This document shows positions 47,180 to 58,279 of a stretch of 64,000 nt of DNA, piece by piece. How positions within the stretch are numbered: position 1 is the stretch's first letter; each line of letters opens with the position of its first letter. Source of the DNA: an uncultured Pseudohongiella sp. (GTDB lineage: Bacteria; Pseudomonadota; Gammaproteobacteria; Pseudomonadales; Pseudohongiellaceae); the NCBI GenBank assembly GCA_902531515.1, contig CACAEJ010000009.1:1-64000 (forward strand), given 5' to 3'. Both the position numbers and the translations under genes were made by a program. The notes beneath the pieces were generated by a model, which ran no database searches, was not told where the DNA came from, and worked only from the letters and a program-made list of their open reading frames with translations.

Positions 47180-47875
47180 ATGAAAGAAAAAGAAATGAGT
47201 TGGGCTGGGTGGAAAACAAATGCTGGATTTTATCTAACTGAACAGCATAAGACTACTATTAGTGAAGCTTTGACTTGTTTAAAGTCAGATTGCCCTTTTT
47301 GCATCTTTCAGTCAGAGCAAGATTCTTACTTGGATTACTACAAGGAAGTCTTGATAACTCTACTGAAGAATGAAAGTGAGGTAGAGCTCTTGTATTTTGA
47401 CCCCAAGTTTGGCGATGATTTGTCGGCTATTGTTAACAAAGAGTTAGAAGATATTGATATATCATTAGTAGGCGCCGCTAAAACTAATAGAACTAGAAAA
47501 ATACTAATCGTTGATAACGAAAGTTTCGCAAAAAATCTAGATTGGGAGTTGATTGACTCGTTAAGATTAGAGCTAAAAGCAACAAATGTTGGCGCGTTTA
47601 GCATTGATCCGCGTTCTGAGCATGACAAATCCGATCTTGAGAGTAGCGCCATCCTGGATACATTCGAGTGTTTTAATTTTAAAAAGATGAATAAGAAAGA
47701 AAAGAAAGAGTTAACGGAATACATTGAAACACACCCAGAGAAAGATCGGTTGTCTGAAATTGTCGATAGAATTCTTCATCCTAAACCTAAAAAGGGTAGA
47801 GGAGAGGGGACTGACAACGATCAGAATGAGAAAGGCGTGATGCGGCGGCTAGGCAAACTATTTTCGCGCGATTAA
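47180..47875 (+). CDS. Uncharacterised 231-aa protein downstream of flhB
   Basis: ORF with no family I recognise; RKILIVDNESF could be a Walker-B-like strand; basic C-terminal tail GVMRRLGKLFSRD. Confidence 0.6.
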   Translation: MKEKEMSWAGWKTNAGFYLTEQHKTTISEALTCLKSDCPFCIFQSEQDSYLDYYKEVLITLLKNESEVELLYFDPKFGDDLSAIVNKELEDIDISLVGAAKTNRTRKILIVDNESFAKNLDWELIDSLRLELKATNVGAFSIDPRSEHDKSDLESSAILDTFECFNFKKMNKKEKKELTEYIETHPEKDRLSEIVDRILHPKPKKGRGEGTDNDQNEKGVMRRLGKLFSRD

Positions 47876-48091
47876 CCTTGAATTCAATCGAAACATCCCT
47901 TCTCCAGCAATCCAGACTTCTCAAATTACTTTTAAGCTGCTATTTTTTCCTAAAGTCAATCCTTTATACTCCTAGATAAAGAAAAAACAGTTTTCAGTTA
48001 ACTCGATAACCAAAATTATTAACAACTATGTTGATATAGGTTAATTTTTTAATAAAAGTGGGGTTGAAACCTAAAATAAGAGGGTACCAGT

Positions 48092-49513
48092 GTGAAAGAA
48101 CCAAGCTTTCGCGAAAGCGTTGACATAATGTACAACCGAGCCGTTGAATTAATTGAATTACCGCCGGGGCTAAAAGAAAAAATTAGAGTTTGCAATGCTA
48201 CCTATACTACGAGGTTTGGTGTTCGGCTTAAGGGTGAAATACACACTTTTGTTGGCTACCGTGCTGTACACTCTGACCACATGGAGCCAGTCAAAGGGGG
48301 AATAAGATTTGCCAGTTCTGTGAATCAAGATGAAGTTGAGGCGTTAGCTGCGCTCATGACGTACAAGTGTGCCCTTGTGGATGTGCCCTTCGGAGGATCA
48401 AAAGGGGGGCTGTGCATTAACCCCAGAGATTATGACGAGCATGAATTGGAATTGATTACACGTAGGTTTGCATCTGAACTAATAAAGCGTGATTTGATTA
48501 ATCCTAGTCAGAATGTCCCTGCGCCAGATATGGGGACGGGCGAGCGTGAAATGGCTTGGATTGCTGATCAATACACGCAAATAAATACGACGGATATTGA
48601 CGCGAAAGCTTGCGTTACCGGAAAGCCAATAAATGTTGGGGGAATTGCTGGGCGAGTTGAAGCTACAGGAAGGGGTGTTCAATATGCTTTGCGCGAATAT
48701 TTCCGTGAGCCTCAGGATGTCAGTAGATCGGGACTTTCCGGCTCACTTGACGGAAAAAAAATCATTGTCCAAGGACTTGGTAATGTGGGCTATCACGCGG
48801 CGAAATTTCTTAGCGAGGAAGATGGTTCGTTGATAATCGGAATTATCGAGAGAGACGGTGCCTTATTCAGTGAGAAAGGCTTGAATGTTGAAGCAGTAAG
48901 AAGTTGGGTAATGAAAAATGGCGGAGTAAATGGTTTTCCTGATGCAAAATTTTCAGAGGACGGTGCCGCACTTCTGGAAGAAACATGCGATGTATTAATA
49001 CCCGCTGCATTGGAAGGAGTAATTAACATTGATAATGCTTCGAATATTAAAGCTCCGTTGATTATTGAGGCTGCTAATGGGCCGATAACAGCCAGCGCAG
49101 ACGAGATTTTAAAGAATAAGGGGTGTGTGATTATACCTGATATGTATGCTAATGCGGGCGGGGTTACCGTTTCGTATTTTGAGTGGGTCAAAAATCTCAG
49201 TCACATGAGGTTTGGTCGCATGCAAAGGCGCGAGCAGGAAGCACGAAACGAACTGGTGATAAGTGAGCTTGAGACTATATCTCAAGTCCTTGGTGAAGAA
49301 TGGAATATCTCTTCAAATTTTAAAGAGGACTACATGAAAGGAGCAGGCGAACTTGAGTTAGTTAGATCTGGGCTAGATGACACTATGCGTGGCGCTTTGC
49401 AGTCAATGCGTGACCTTTGGCACGAGAAAGAAAATGTTACTGATTTACGCACAGCCGCTTATTTAGTCTCGATAGAGAAAGTCGCCGCGTCATACAAAGC
49501 GAAAGGCTTATGA
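48092..49513 (+). CDS. gdhA: Glu/Leu/Phe/Val dehydrogenase (glutamate dehydrogenase)
   Basis: VHSDHMEPVKGGIRFASSVNQDEVEALAALMTYKCALVDVPFGGSKGGLCINP; GTG start. Confidence 0.93.
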   Translation: MKEPSFRESVDIMYNRAVELIELPPGLKEKIRVCNATYTTRFGVRLKGEIHTFVGYRAVHSDHMEPVKGGIRFASSVNQDEVEALAALMTYKCALVDVPFGGSKGGLCINPRDYDEHELELITRRFASELIKRDLINPSQNVPAPDMGTGEREMAWIADQYTQINTTDIDAKACVTGKPINVGGIAGRVEATGRGVQYALREYFREPQDVSRSGLSGSLDGKKIIVQGLGNVGYHAAKFLSEEDGSLIIGIIERDGALFSEKGLNVEAVRSWVMKNGGVNGFPDAKFSEDGAALLEETCDVLIPAALEGVINIDNASNIKAPLIIEAANGPITASADEILKNKGCVIIPDMYANAGGVTVSYFEWVKNLSHMRFGRMQRREQEARNELVISELETISQVLGEEWNISSNFKEDYMKGAGELELVRSGLDDTMRGALQSMRDLWHEKENVTDLRTAAYLVSIEKVAASYKAKGL

Positions 49514-49645
49514 ATCTTTGATTGACACTTTGAGTTTGCGGGGGAGTTAAAGGGCGAAGTTCTTTGAATATCATAATAGCCAATTTTATATTCCTGAAGA
49601 GATCAGAATAGCTTATATAAATTACTGGCGAAAATTAGCGAATCT

Positions 49646-50878
49646 ATGCTAGGTACGGAGAAACAAAACTTTGACATATTGATTTGTGGTGCAGGTCCGG
49701 GAGGTGCTGCACTAGCAAGTATCTGTGCTGACAGAGGTATCAGTACAGCATTGATTGAACGGCAGTCGGGATTTTCTAACGAGTTTAGAGGCGAAGGGAT
49801 AATGCCGAGTGGATACGAGGCGTTAAAGAGCATTGGATTCGATTTGGATAGGATGAAGCTGCCCATGCAAAAAAATCTTAGAGGCAAGGTTTATAATAAG
49901 ACGGAACCCTTAATAAGCTTTGAATTCCCGTTCAGAAGACAAGGTGGTCTCAGATGGGTATCCCAGCCCGCGTTGCTAGAACATATGATTAAAGATAGTT
50001 TGACCAAAAATAATTTTACGTTTTTTCGTGGGTGTCGTGCCTTAGATGTTCTTCGTGAGAATAATAGAGTTTCTGGATTAAAAGTTTCTCAAAAAGGAGA
50101 AGAGTTTGATGTTAAAGCTAAGACTGTTATTGGATTCGATGGAAGGAATTCTATGCTTAGACGAAAACTCAGATTTAAGGTCCTCGACTTTAAGCAAATT
50201 ATTGATGTCGTATGGTTCAAAGTACCATACCCTCATGAGTTTTTAGACCGTGGGACAGCGCTAGTTAATATCCTTAACAAAGGGTTTATGGTCTGCCCGG
50301 CTTGTTACAATGATGAACTGCAGATTGGGTGGATAATTGCTAAAGGAAGTTACGGGGAGATAAAAAAGGTAGGAGAAGATGCTTGGATTTCTGAAATCCA
50401 GAGACAATGCCCGCAAGGACTGGCTGATCATTTGGAAAGGAACAGAAATAAGATATCAAATAAATTTGTCCTTAGTGTTCAGCTTGATAGGTGCACTACT
50501 TGGAGTAGCGATGGGGTCCTTTTGTTGGGAGATGCTGCTCACACTATGAATCCTGTTGGGGCGCAAGGGGTCAATATTGCGCTCAGAGATGCAATCGTCG
50601 CCGCCAATCACCTTGTTCCACTTCTCTCAGGTAATCCAACTCACACTAGTTTGGATAAAGCTTTTGAAGATATAGAGATGGAAAGACTGCGTGAAGTGAA
50701 ACCGATTCAAGATTTTCAGAAAAAACCGACCACTTTGCTGAAGAAGCAAAATCCATTAACTCTTTTTTTAATCAGAAATTTGTCTTGTATAACCCGGTTA
50801 GAATTTATCCAGAGAAAGATTTTAAAGCTAGCTGACATGATGGCCTATGGAGTCACAAAAGTAGAACTTAAGGTTTAA
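49646..50878 (+). CDS. FAD-dependent monooxygenase/oxidoreductase
   Basis: FDILICGAGPGGAALASICADRGISTALIER; LLGDAAHTMNPVGAQGVNIALRDA. Confidence 0.9.
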   Translation: MLGTEKQNFDILICGAGPGGAALASICADRGISTALIERQSGFSNEFRGEGIMPSGYEALKSIGFDLDRMKLPMQKNLRGKVYNKTEPLISFEFPFRRQGGLRWVSQPALLEHMIKDSLTKNNFTFFRGCRALDVLRENNRVSGLKVSQKGEEFDVKAKTVIGFDGRNSMLRRKLRFKVLDFKQIIDVVWFKVPYPHEFLDRGTALVNILNKGFMVCPACYNDELQIGWIIAKGSYGEIKKVGEDAWISEIQRQCPQGLADHLERNRNKISNKFVLSVQLDRCTTWSSDGVLLLGDAAHTMNPVGAQGVNIALRDAIVAANHLVPLLSGNPTHTSLDKAFEDIEMERLREVKPIQDFQKKPTTLLKKQNPLTLFLIRNLSCITRLEFIQRKILKLADMMAYGVTKVELKV

Positions 50879-50882
50879 GTCG

Positions 50883-51512
50883 ATGGAGGAAAGAATTATA
50901 CAGAGTCAGAAATGTATCAATGAGGGGGCTTCGTTTTTGGCAGACATAGAGCCTAGGTTTGAATATGCGTTAAATGTTACGGGCGAATTGCCACTCCGAC
51001 TGAGTGCGGAGGGTTTTGAGCGACTTTTGAGTGCGATCATAAGTCAACAGGTAAGCGTGGCCGCTGCTAATTCCATATGGAAGCGTCTTGTTAAAGCTAA
51101 TCTGAATGGGCCACGCAAAATTATGAGGGCGAATGACGATGAATTGCGAGCCTTAGGATTGAGTCGACAGAAAGTAAGATACGCACGTGCGCTTGCTGAG
51201 GCACGTATCAACTTTAAATCGCTTAGGTCAATGTCGACGAGGGAAGTTGTAAAAACATTGACCCAAGTACCTGGTATTGGGGTATGGACAGCGGAGATTT
51301 ATGCAATGTTTAGTTTGGGTCGAGCGGACGTATTCGCGGCCGGCGATCTAGCCTTGCAGGAATCTGGGCGCTTATTATTTGAATTAAATGAGAGGCCTAC
51401 GGAAAAGCAGATTAGACTGATGGCGGAAAGCTGGTCTCCATGGAGAGCGGTTGCTGCGCGCCTGTTATGGGCTTACTACGCATATACAAAAAAACGGGAA
51501 GGTGTTAGATAG
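50883..51512 (+). CDS. DNA-3-methyladenine glycosylase II (AlkA-like)
   Basis: LLSAIISQQVSVAAANSIWKRL...LTQVPGIGVWTAEIYAMFSLGRADVFAAGDLALQ HhH-GPD motif. Confidence 0.9.
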   Translation: MEERIIQSQKCINEGASFLADIEPRFEYALNVTGELPLRLSAEGFERLLSAIISQQVSVAAANSIWKRLVKANLNGPRKIMRANDDELRALGLSRQKVRYARALAEARINFKSLRSMSTREVVKTLTQVPGIGVWTAEIYAMFSLGRADVFAAGDLALQESGRLLFELNERPTEKQIRLMAESWSPWRAVAARLLWAYYAYTKKREGVR

Positions 51513-51526
51513 TTATTTGCGGGTCA

Positions 51527-51548
51527 AAGGGGTCGCGAGTGACCCCTT
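51527..51548. terminator. Bidirectional terminator-like hairpin
   Basis: AAGGGGTC-GCGAGT-GACCCCTT between convergent ORFs. Confidence 0.7.
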
Positions 51549-51560
51549 AGTTTGCGGTAA

Positions 51561-51932
51561 TTAACTTGGGGAAACGATTTCCCAATAACTCACCTTAACG
51601 TGTTTGGTTAATATATCGATATCCCATATTACAAAATTTACAGCACCGGTGTTAACGGCGTCAGTAAAAAACGTTCTAAGGGTAGATTCGCTTCTCACAA
51701 AAGTGCCTCTATGAGGGGTTGATATAAGCGTACCGTCAGTCAGAAACGTTCTGGCTTCACCACTTAAAGCACCCCTCGTTCTGTCACCATCAACAGCTTC
51801 CAAAACATGGGTACAGAAAACCGAACCATAGCCTTCAACTTGACCTTCAAAATCGAAAGAAGCGCAATCTGGTTCTATTGTCATGCGCGTTATTTTGAGT
51901 TCACCTGTGCCGTCTGGGTTATTCAAGTCCAT
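51561..51932 (-). CDS. Hypothetical protein (123 aa)
   Basis: ORF convergent with the alkA-like gene; family not recognised. Confidence 0.55.
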   Translation of the reverse strand: MDLNNPDGTGELKITRMTIEPDCASFDFEGQVEGYGSVFCTHVLEAVDGDRTRGALSGEARTFLTDGTLISTPHRGTFVRSESTLRTFFTDAVNTGAVNFVIWDIDILTKHVKVSYWEIVSPS

Positions 51933-51998
51933 ATACTTCTCCTATAGATATTTCTGTGATTTCTTCATAATACAGGTTTTGAACTGACGTTTTATACT

Positions 51999-52628
51999 TT
52001 ATTCCTCTTCGGGTGGCGGCCAAGTAGCAAATTTGTCGAGACCATCATTGATTGCATCAAAAGGTAATATGCTACTTTCGCAATGTACATGCATTGTAGG
52101 TTGCCATTCTTTTATGAACTCGCTCATTTTCTCTGTGAATGTTCCCGGGAAAACTGATATAAAATCCACAGGGTCATCGGTGTCATTAAAAATCGAATGA
52201 GGTCTCTGATATAAGGCATTCATCATAACAACGCCGCACCGTTGGCAGTATAAACGACCTATACCGCCAAAATTAGGATTATCATCCTGACTTTCCCAGT
52301 TCGGATTTCCGGGACCAGGGTCCCCTGGCCTCAGTAGTTCAAATCCCTTTTTAATCATTATTTCAAACTCACCTGCTCGGAAACTTCCCGTTGCAGGATC
52401 AATGTTCGCATTGTCAGTATAAATTACTTGATAAAGCGGTGCTGAATGAGCTCTGCGGCAAGCCCAACAGTGACAAAAGCCAGAGACTGATGGTTCATCA
52501 GTGTTTAAACTAATCTCTACGGAGCCACAGAGACACATCGCAGTGGCTTCATTTTTTGTACCGGATGGATAGCAGTTTGCTGCGAGTTCGGGATCACCTT
52601 TGATGAGTACGATTCCGTCTTCTGACAT
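51999..52628 (-). CDS. GFA/CENP-V-type zinc-binding protein
   Basis: CLCGSVEISL...SGFCHCWACRRAHSAPL...YCQRCGV. Confidence 0.82.
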   Translation of the reverse strand: MSEDGIVLIKGDPELAANCYPSGTKNEATAMCLCGSVEISLNTDEPSVSGFCHCWACRRAHSAPLYQVIYTDNANIDPATGSFRAGEFEIMIKKGFELLRPGDPGPGNPNWESQDDNPNFGGIGRLYCQRCGVVMMNALYQRPHSIFNDTDDPVDFISVFPGTFTEKMSEFIKEWQPTMHVHCESSILPFDAINDGLDKFATWPPPEEE

Positions 52629-52808
52629 TTAATTTCTCCTAAACCGTTAGTTTGATGACTATGATGTAGCATTTTATCGTAATTACAGCAATTGAATTAT
52701 ATAAGGACGGTACCGATTTTTAGTTATTTTATTCTATGTGCTGTCAGTAGATCGCTGGAATGTGACTAGAGGGCTAATACAAATGTTAGTATTTTAAGTA
52801 CTGAGACA

Positions 52809-53324
52809 GTGGCATCGGATTTTATGATGAATAAAGAATATCTGAAGAAAGTTTGTGAGGGCGAGCACGAGAGATGGATGAAACGAGCATTGGCTCAAGC
52901 CTATTTGGCGAGAGACAATAATGAGGTACCTGTGGGGGCTGTTTTAGTTGACTGTGAAACAGGTAAATTGCTTGCTGAGGGTCATAATCAGTCTGTGGGT
53001 CTGAGCGACCCTACTGCGCATGCAGAGATTATGGTTTTGCGAAAAGCAGCAGCAATTAGGCAAAACTATCGACTCCCGCGAACGGCGATTTATGTTACTA
53101 TTGAACCGTGCACAATGTGCGTTGGGGCAATGCATCATGCACGGGTGGATGCTGTGATATTTGGAGCGGAAGAACCTAAGGCTGGCTCGTTGGTCAGTCA
53201 AATATGTCTATCTGATCAGTCGTTTTATAACCATCATTTGGATGTGCTTGGCGGCGTTCTTGAAGAGCAATGTGCGATGCTAATTAGTGACTTTTTCCGA
53301 GACAGAAGAAGTCAAGTTAAATAG
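52809..53324 (+). CDS. tadA: tRNA-specific adenosine deaminase TadA
   Basis: NNEVPVGAVLV...DPTAHAEIMVLRKAA...TIEPCTMCVGAMHHARV. Confidence 0.95.
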   Translation: MASDFMMNKEYLKKVCEGEHERWMKRALAQAYLARDNNEVPVGAVLVDCETGKLLAEGHNQSVGLSDPTAHAEIMVLRKAAAIRQNYRLPRTAIYVTIEPCTMCVGAMHHARVDAVIFGAEEPKAGSLVSQICLSDQSFYNHHLDVLGGVLEEQCAMLISDFFRDRRSQVK

Positions 53325-53410
53325 TCAATGTACTTTTTGGTTGTTACATTGAATATGTTGATTTAAGAGTTCGGCTTGAGGCCGGAATTATTTTTCTGGA
53401 TTGAGTATCG

Positions 53411-56400
53411 ATGGAACCGATTTTAGGGGGCGCGGCCCTTTCCGATTTTAGGTCATTAAAATTACTCCAAACGTTGAAAGCAGCTCAACCTATAGTGAAT
53501 TCATTGAGTTCTCAATTTGTTCACTTGGTGGACTGCGATGTTGATTTTGACGCTGTTGAAGCCCAGCATTTAAGATCTCTCTTAACTTATGGCGGAGATT
53601 ATGTCCGTCGGTCCTTGGCCAGCAATGAAGAAACGATCATACAAAGATTAGTTATTCCCAGAGCGGGCACAATATCGCCTTGGTCGAGTAAGGCCACCGA
53701 TATACTTCACAATTGCGGCTTATTGAATATCTCTCGCGTTGAAAGAGGTATCTTATTCTATATTGGAATAACAGAGGATCCCTCAGAGAATACGATTAAG
53801 AATATAGACAAATACTTACATGATCGCATGACTCAAGTTGTCGTAAGCGAAATTTTGGAGGCGAAGCAACTTTTTTCATCAGCAAATCCAAAATCCATCC
53901 GGTCCATAGACATTACCCAAGGCAAACACGCTCTGCATGAAGCTAATACGACTATGGGTCTCGCTTTGGCAGAGGACGAAATAGATTATTTATATGAACA
54001 ATTTAAAGCGTTGGGCCGCAATCCCAACGATGTAGAGCTCATGATGTTTGCTCAGGCAAATTCAGAGCATTGTCGTCACAAGATATTTAATGCTGACTGG
54101 ACAATTGACGGTGAACATCTACCACAAACCTTATTTGGCATGATCCGAAACACTAAGCGGACTTCGCCTAGAGGTGTGCTTTCGGCCTATTCTGATAACG
54201 CCGCGGTCATGCGAGGCTATTCTGGTTCTCGCTTTTACCCCGATCCAACTTCAAAGGAATATGTATTCAGTGACGAGCAGATTCACATTCTCATGAAAGT
54301 GGAAACGCATAATCATCCAACAGCGATAGCCCCTTTTCCGGGAGCTTCAACCGGCTCGGGAGGGGAAATTCGTGACGAAGGTGCTACCGGTCGTGGGGCA
54401 AAACCTAAGGCAGGTCTGACAGGTTTTAGTGTCTCTAATCTAAAAATACCTAATCTACCTCAGCCATGGGAAGAAGATTTCGGTAAACCGGCTCAAATCG
54501 CTTCGGCTTTAGAGATAATGATAGATGGCCCGATAGGCGGTGCTGCGTTTAATAACGAATTTGGGCGGCCCAATTTATGTGGATACTTTAGAACCATAGA
54601 AGATCGGTTTGTTAATGAAGACGGAGATGCAGAGGTAAGGGGATATCACAAACCCATTATGATCGCTGGTGGTTTTGGAAATATTAAAGAAAATCATATT
54701 AAAAAAGGAGAGATAGACGTAGGCGCAAAGTTAATTGTATTAGGTGGCCCCGCTATGTTGATCGGCTTGGGTGGTGGGGCAGCTTCTTCAATGGCTTCTG
54801 GAGCGAGTAATGAGGATTTAGATTTTGCTTCAGTCCAGAGGGAAAACGCTGAAATGGAAAGACGTTGCCAAGAGGTGATAGATCAGTGTTGGCAGCTTGG
54901 CGAGAATAATCCTATCGCGTTTATTCATGATGTGGGTGCCGGAGGACTTTCGAATGCGCTACCCGAACTTGTGAAAGACGGCAGTCGTGGAGGTAAGTTT
55001 TATCTACGAAATATACCGAACGCTGAGAGGCAGATGTCACCTCTGGAAATTTGGTGCAATGAATCACAAGAGCGTTACGTGCTTGCCGTCTCGCCGAACT
55101 TTCTTAATCGATTCGAGAGTATCTGTGCGAGAGAGCGGTGTCCATTCGCTGTAGTAGGAGATGCGACTGAGGAGAAGCGAATCGAACTGATTGATTCTCA
55201 CTTTGAAAACAAGCCAATTGATTTACCCATGGAGTTACTATTTGGAAAACCACCTAAAATTGCTAAGAATGTCTTTTCTGGGGAAAAAATATCAGAGAAA
55301 TTTAGTACGAAAGGAGTAGAACTTGCCGATGCAGTAAAGAGAGTGCTTTCCCTACCTTCAGTAGCCGACAAGAGTTTTCTTATAACGATAGGAGACCGGA
55401 CGATCACTGGCCTAGTCTGTAGAGATCAAATGGTAGGCCCATGGCAAGTGCCTGTTGCAGATGCTGCTGTAACTGCAAATTCCTTCGTTGGATATTCTGG
55501 TGAGGCTATGGCCATGGGAGAGCGACCTTTGTTGTCGTTAATTAATCCGGCAGCATCGGGCCGGATGGCTATCGCTGAGGCCATAACAAATATTAGCTCG
55601 GCTGCGGTAAGTGATTTAACAGACATAAAGCTTTCCGCCAACTGGATGGTCGCTGCCGGTTATGGCTATGAAGACGCTAAGCTATACGATACCGTCCGGG
55701 CGGTTGGCATGGAGTTATGCCCCCAGTTAGGGATTTGTATACCTGTAGGGAAAGATTCCATGTCTATGAGGACTGTTTGGAAGGTAGACGGACAAGAAAA
55801 AAGTAATACCTCACCCTTATCGCTAGTCATTTCGGCATTTGCTCCTGTGGCGGATGTGCGAACGACTATAACGCCTGAGTTGAAAACATCTGAAGGGGAG
55901 ACTAGTCTGCTTTTACTCGACCTTGGGCGAGGTAAAAATCGTATAGCGGGTTCTGCTTTGTCTCAAGTATACAGACAGTTAGGAGATGACGCTCCCGACT
56001 TAGACGATCCACAAGATTTGGTTAACTTTTTCGGCTTTATTCAGACTTGCCGAAAGGAAACTGAATTACTTGCTTACCATGATAGATCAGATGGCGGGTT
56101 ATTTGTGTCAATAGCAGAAATGTGTTTTGCAGCCCATTCCGGCATTGATTTACAGCTAGAAAATTTAACGTCTAAAAATTCTTTGATTGATTTTCTTTTC
56201 AACGAAGAGCTTGGTGCAGTCATACAAGTTTCCGAAGAAAGCTTGAAGCGTGTTTCTGTTTGTGCGGAGGAATTCAATTTAAAAGATTGCTTACATCGAA
56301 TCGGTAACTTAAACAACTCTGATAATTTTAATATTAGGTTGGGTCAAAAGACATTATTCAGTGAAAACCGAATTTCTCTTCAGAGAGTTTGGTCTGAAAC

Positions 56401-57325
56401 AAACTTTCATATACAAAATATACGAGACAATTCAGAATGTGCTCAAGAAGAATATGACTCCATATTGCGTAAAGATAATCCCGGGTTACGTGCTAGCTTA
56501 AGTTTCGATTTAAATGAAAATATTGCCGCGCCATATTTGAATTTAAGAGTAAAACCTAGAGTGGCGGTCCTTAGAGAGCAAGGTGTTAATGGTCATGTGG
56601 AAATGGCTGCGGCCTTTGATCTGTTCGGATTTTCTGCGGTTGACGTGCATATGACGGATATAATTGAAGGCCGAGTTTCATTGAGTCAATTCGATGTAAT
56701 GGTTGCATGCGGTGGCTTCTCATATGGCGATGTTCTTGGCGCTGGAGGCGGTTGGGCAAAATCGATTTTATTTAATGACGGCATTAGAAAGCAGTTTGAA
56801 TCATTTTTCCAAAGTCCTAATACGCTGACTTTAGGTGTTTGTAATGGTTGCCAAATGTTGTCTATTTTAAAAGATTTGATACCAGGGGCTTCCTCTTGGC
56901 CGAGTTTTGTAAAGAACCGGTCCGAGCAGTTCGAGGCTAGATTTACTTTGGTGAAGATTGAGCAATCGAACTCGGCGTTTCTGTCTGGAATGCATGGTTC
57001 ATTTTTCCCAATCGCGGTGGCTCACGGTGAAGGTAGGGCTGAATTCTCATCTTCAGAGCATTTTAATTCGTTTATAAATGAGGGATTGACAAGCGTAAGG
57101 TATGCTAACAATTTTGGAGAAGAAGCCACACTGTATCCATCCAATCCAAATGGATCACCTGTTGGGCTGGCTGGGATGTGCAGTTTAGATGGGCGCGCCA
57201 CTATAATGATGCCTCATCCGGAGCGTGTTTTTAGAACTTGTCAAAATTCTTGGCATCCAGATGGCTGGGGAGAACTAGCACCTAGCAGTCGGATGTTTCA
57301 AAATGCTAGGAAGTGGCTTGGCTAA
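53411..57325 (+). CDS. purL: Phosphoribosylformylglycinamidine synthase
   Basis: 1304 aa; [65 protein letters not shown]-terminal glutaminase GVCNGCQM. Confidence 0.98.
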   Translation: MEPILGGAALSDFRSLKLLQTLKAAQPIVNSLSSQFVHLVDCDVDFDAVEAQHLRSLLTYGGDYVRRSLASNEETIIQRLVIPRAGTISPWSSKATDILHNCGLLNISRVERGILFYIGITEDPSENTIKNIDKYLHDRMTQVVVSEILEAKQLFSSANPKSIRSIDITQGKHALHEANTTMGLALAEDEIDYLYEQFKALGRNPNDVELMMFAQANSEHCRHKIFNADWTIDGEHLPQTLFGMIRNTKRTSPRGVLSAYSDNAAVMRGYSGSRFYPDPTSKEYVFSDEQIHILMKVETHNHPTAIAPFPGASTGSGGEIRDEGATGRGAKPKAGLTGFSVSNLKIPNLPQPWEEDFGKPAQIASALEIMIDGPIGGAAFNNEFGRPNLCGYFRTIEDRFVNEDGDAEVRGYHKPIMIAGGFGNIKENHIKKGEIDVGAKLIVLGGPAMLIGLGGGAASSMASGASNEDLDFASVQRENAEMERRCQEVIDQCWQLGENNPIAFIHDVGAGGLSNALPELVKDGSRGGKFYLRNIPNAERQMSPLEIWCNESQERYVLAVSPNFLNRFESICARERCPFAVVGDATEEKRIELIDSHFENKPIDLPMELLFGKPPKIAKNVFSGEKISEKFSTKGVELADAVKRVLSLPSVADKSFLITIGDRTITGLVCRDQMVGPWQVPVADAAVTANSFVGYSGEAMAMGERPLLSLINPAASGRMAIAEAITNISSAAVSDLTDIKLSANWMVAAGYGYEDAKLYDTVRAVGMELCPQLGICIPVGKDSMSMRTVWKVDGQEKSNTSPLSLVISAFAPVADVRTTITPELKTSEGETSLLLLDLGRGKNRIAGSALSQVYRQLGDDAPDLDDPQDLVNFFGFIQTCRKETELLAYHDRSDGGLFVSIAEMCFAAHSGIDLQLENLTSKNSLIDFLFNEELGAVIQVSEESLKRVSVCAEEFNLKDCLHRIGNLNNSDNFNIRLGQKTLFSENRISLQRVWSETNFHIQNIRDNSECAQEEYDSILRKDNPGLRASLSFDLNENIAAPYLNLRVKPRVAVLREQGVNGHVEMAAAFDLFGFSAVDVHMTDIIEGRVSLSQFDVMVACGGFSYGDVLGAGGGWAKSILFNDGIRKQFESFFQSPNTLTLGVCNGCQMLSILKDLIPGASSWPSFVKNRSEQFEARFTLVKIEQSNSAFLSGMHGSFFPIAVAHGEGRAEFSSSEHFNSFINEGLTSVRYANNFGEEATLYPSNPNGSPVGLAGMCSLDGRATIMMPHPERVFRTCQNSWHPDGWGELAPSSRMFQNARKWLG

Positions 57326-57326
57326 C

Positions 57327-57662
57327 ATGAAAAACCCAAACCTAAATCTTCATAAGATCGAATTCTATATTCCAGGAGCTCACCTGGAGATGGTCAAAGA
57401 AGCAATGTTTAAAGCCGGTGCAGGCCGAGTTGGAGCTTATGATTCTTGTGCTTGGCAAACACTGGGTCAAGGCCAGTTTCGGGCGCAAGAGGGCAGTCAT
57501 CCCTTTATAGGAAGCAAAGAATCAATCGAGACTGTTTCAGAATATAAAGTGGAAATGGTTTGTGAGGAGCAGTTCCTGCCAGAGGTAATTTTTGCTCTCA
57601 AAGATTCGCATCCCTACGAAGAGGTGGCTTACTCTGTAATCCGGTTGGTGTCCGTCGTCTGA
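57327..57662 (+). CDS. NIF3/YqfO-like (CutA-like fold) protein
   Basis: HKIEFYIPGAHLEMVKEAMFKAGAGRVGAYDSCAWQTLGQGQFRAQEGSHPFIG. Confidence 0.85.
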   Translation: MKNPNLNLHKIEFYIPGAHLEMVKEAMFKAGAGRVGAYDSCAWQTLGQGQFRAQEGSHPFIGSKESIETVSEYKVEMVCEEQFLPEVIFALKDSHPYEEVAYSVIRLVSVV

Positions 57663-58243
57663 ACGTCACTGCAACTAACTAGTTCTGTTGAAATCGATCT
57701 ATCCGCGTGATGACGTACTGTGAACATGCGAACAGGGAAGGATCCAGAACGTCTGTCTTCAAAGTATTTTTCAATTGTTGTCTTCACTACAGGGAAGGCT
57801 ATCTCGGACCAAGGTATATCACTTTCTTTATATAATGAGACATCTTCGGACTCAATTCCAGGGGAAAATTTTAAGTTAGAAAGCTCGGCTCTAAAAAAAA
57901 TGTAGACCTGACTGATAGTGGGTAAATTGAAAAGCGTATATAAGCTATCCGATTTGATGGCCAATTCGGCTCCGGCTTCTTCTTTTGTTTCTCGAATAGC
58001 ACCTTCAAGTGAGGATTCGCCATTTTCCATAAAACCGGCCGGAAGTGTCCATTTGCCCTTCCTCGGTTCAATAGCTCTCTTACATAGTAAAATTTTATCT
58101 CCGTATACAGGCAGGACCCCAACGACATTTTTTGGGTTTTGATACAAGATGGCGTTACAAGAGTCACAACAATATCGAGCGCGATTGTCTCCTTCCGGGG
58201 TTCGAAGAGTGAGGCTGGCAGAACAATGTGGACAATATTTCAT
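57629..58243 (-). CDS. NUDIX hydrolase with N-terminal zinc ribbon
   Basis: MKYCPHCSASL; GFMENGESSLEGAIRETKEEAGAEL Nudix box. Confidence 0.93.
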   Translation of the reverse strand: MKYCPHCSASLTLRTPEGDNRARYCCDSCNAILYQNPKNVVGVLPVYGDKILLCKRAIEPRKGKWTLPAGFMENGESSLEGAIRETKEEAGAELAIKSDSLYTLFNLPTISQVYIFFRAELSNLKFSPGIESEDVSLYKESDIPWSEIAFPVVKTTIEKYFEDRRSGSFPVRMFTVRHHADRSISTELVSCSDVQTTDTNRITE

Positions 58244-58279
58244 GTGATTTGGTCTTATTTGCTTTCCAGAAGCTGCACG

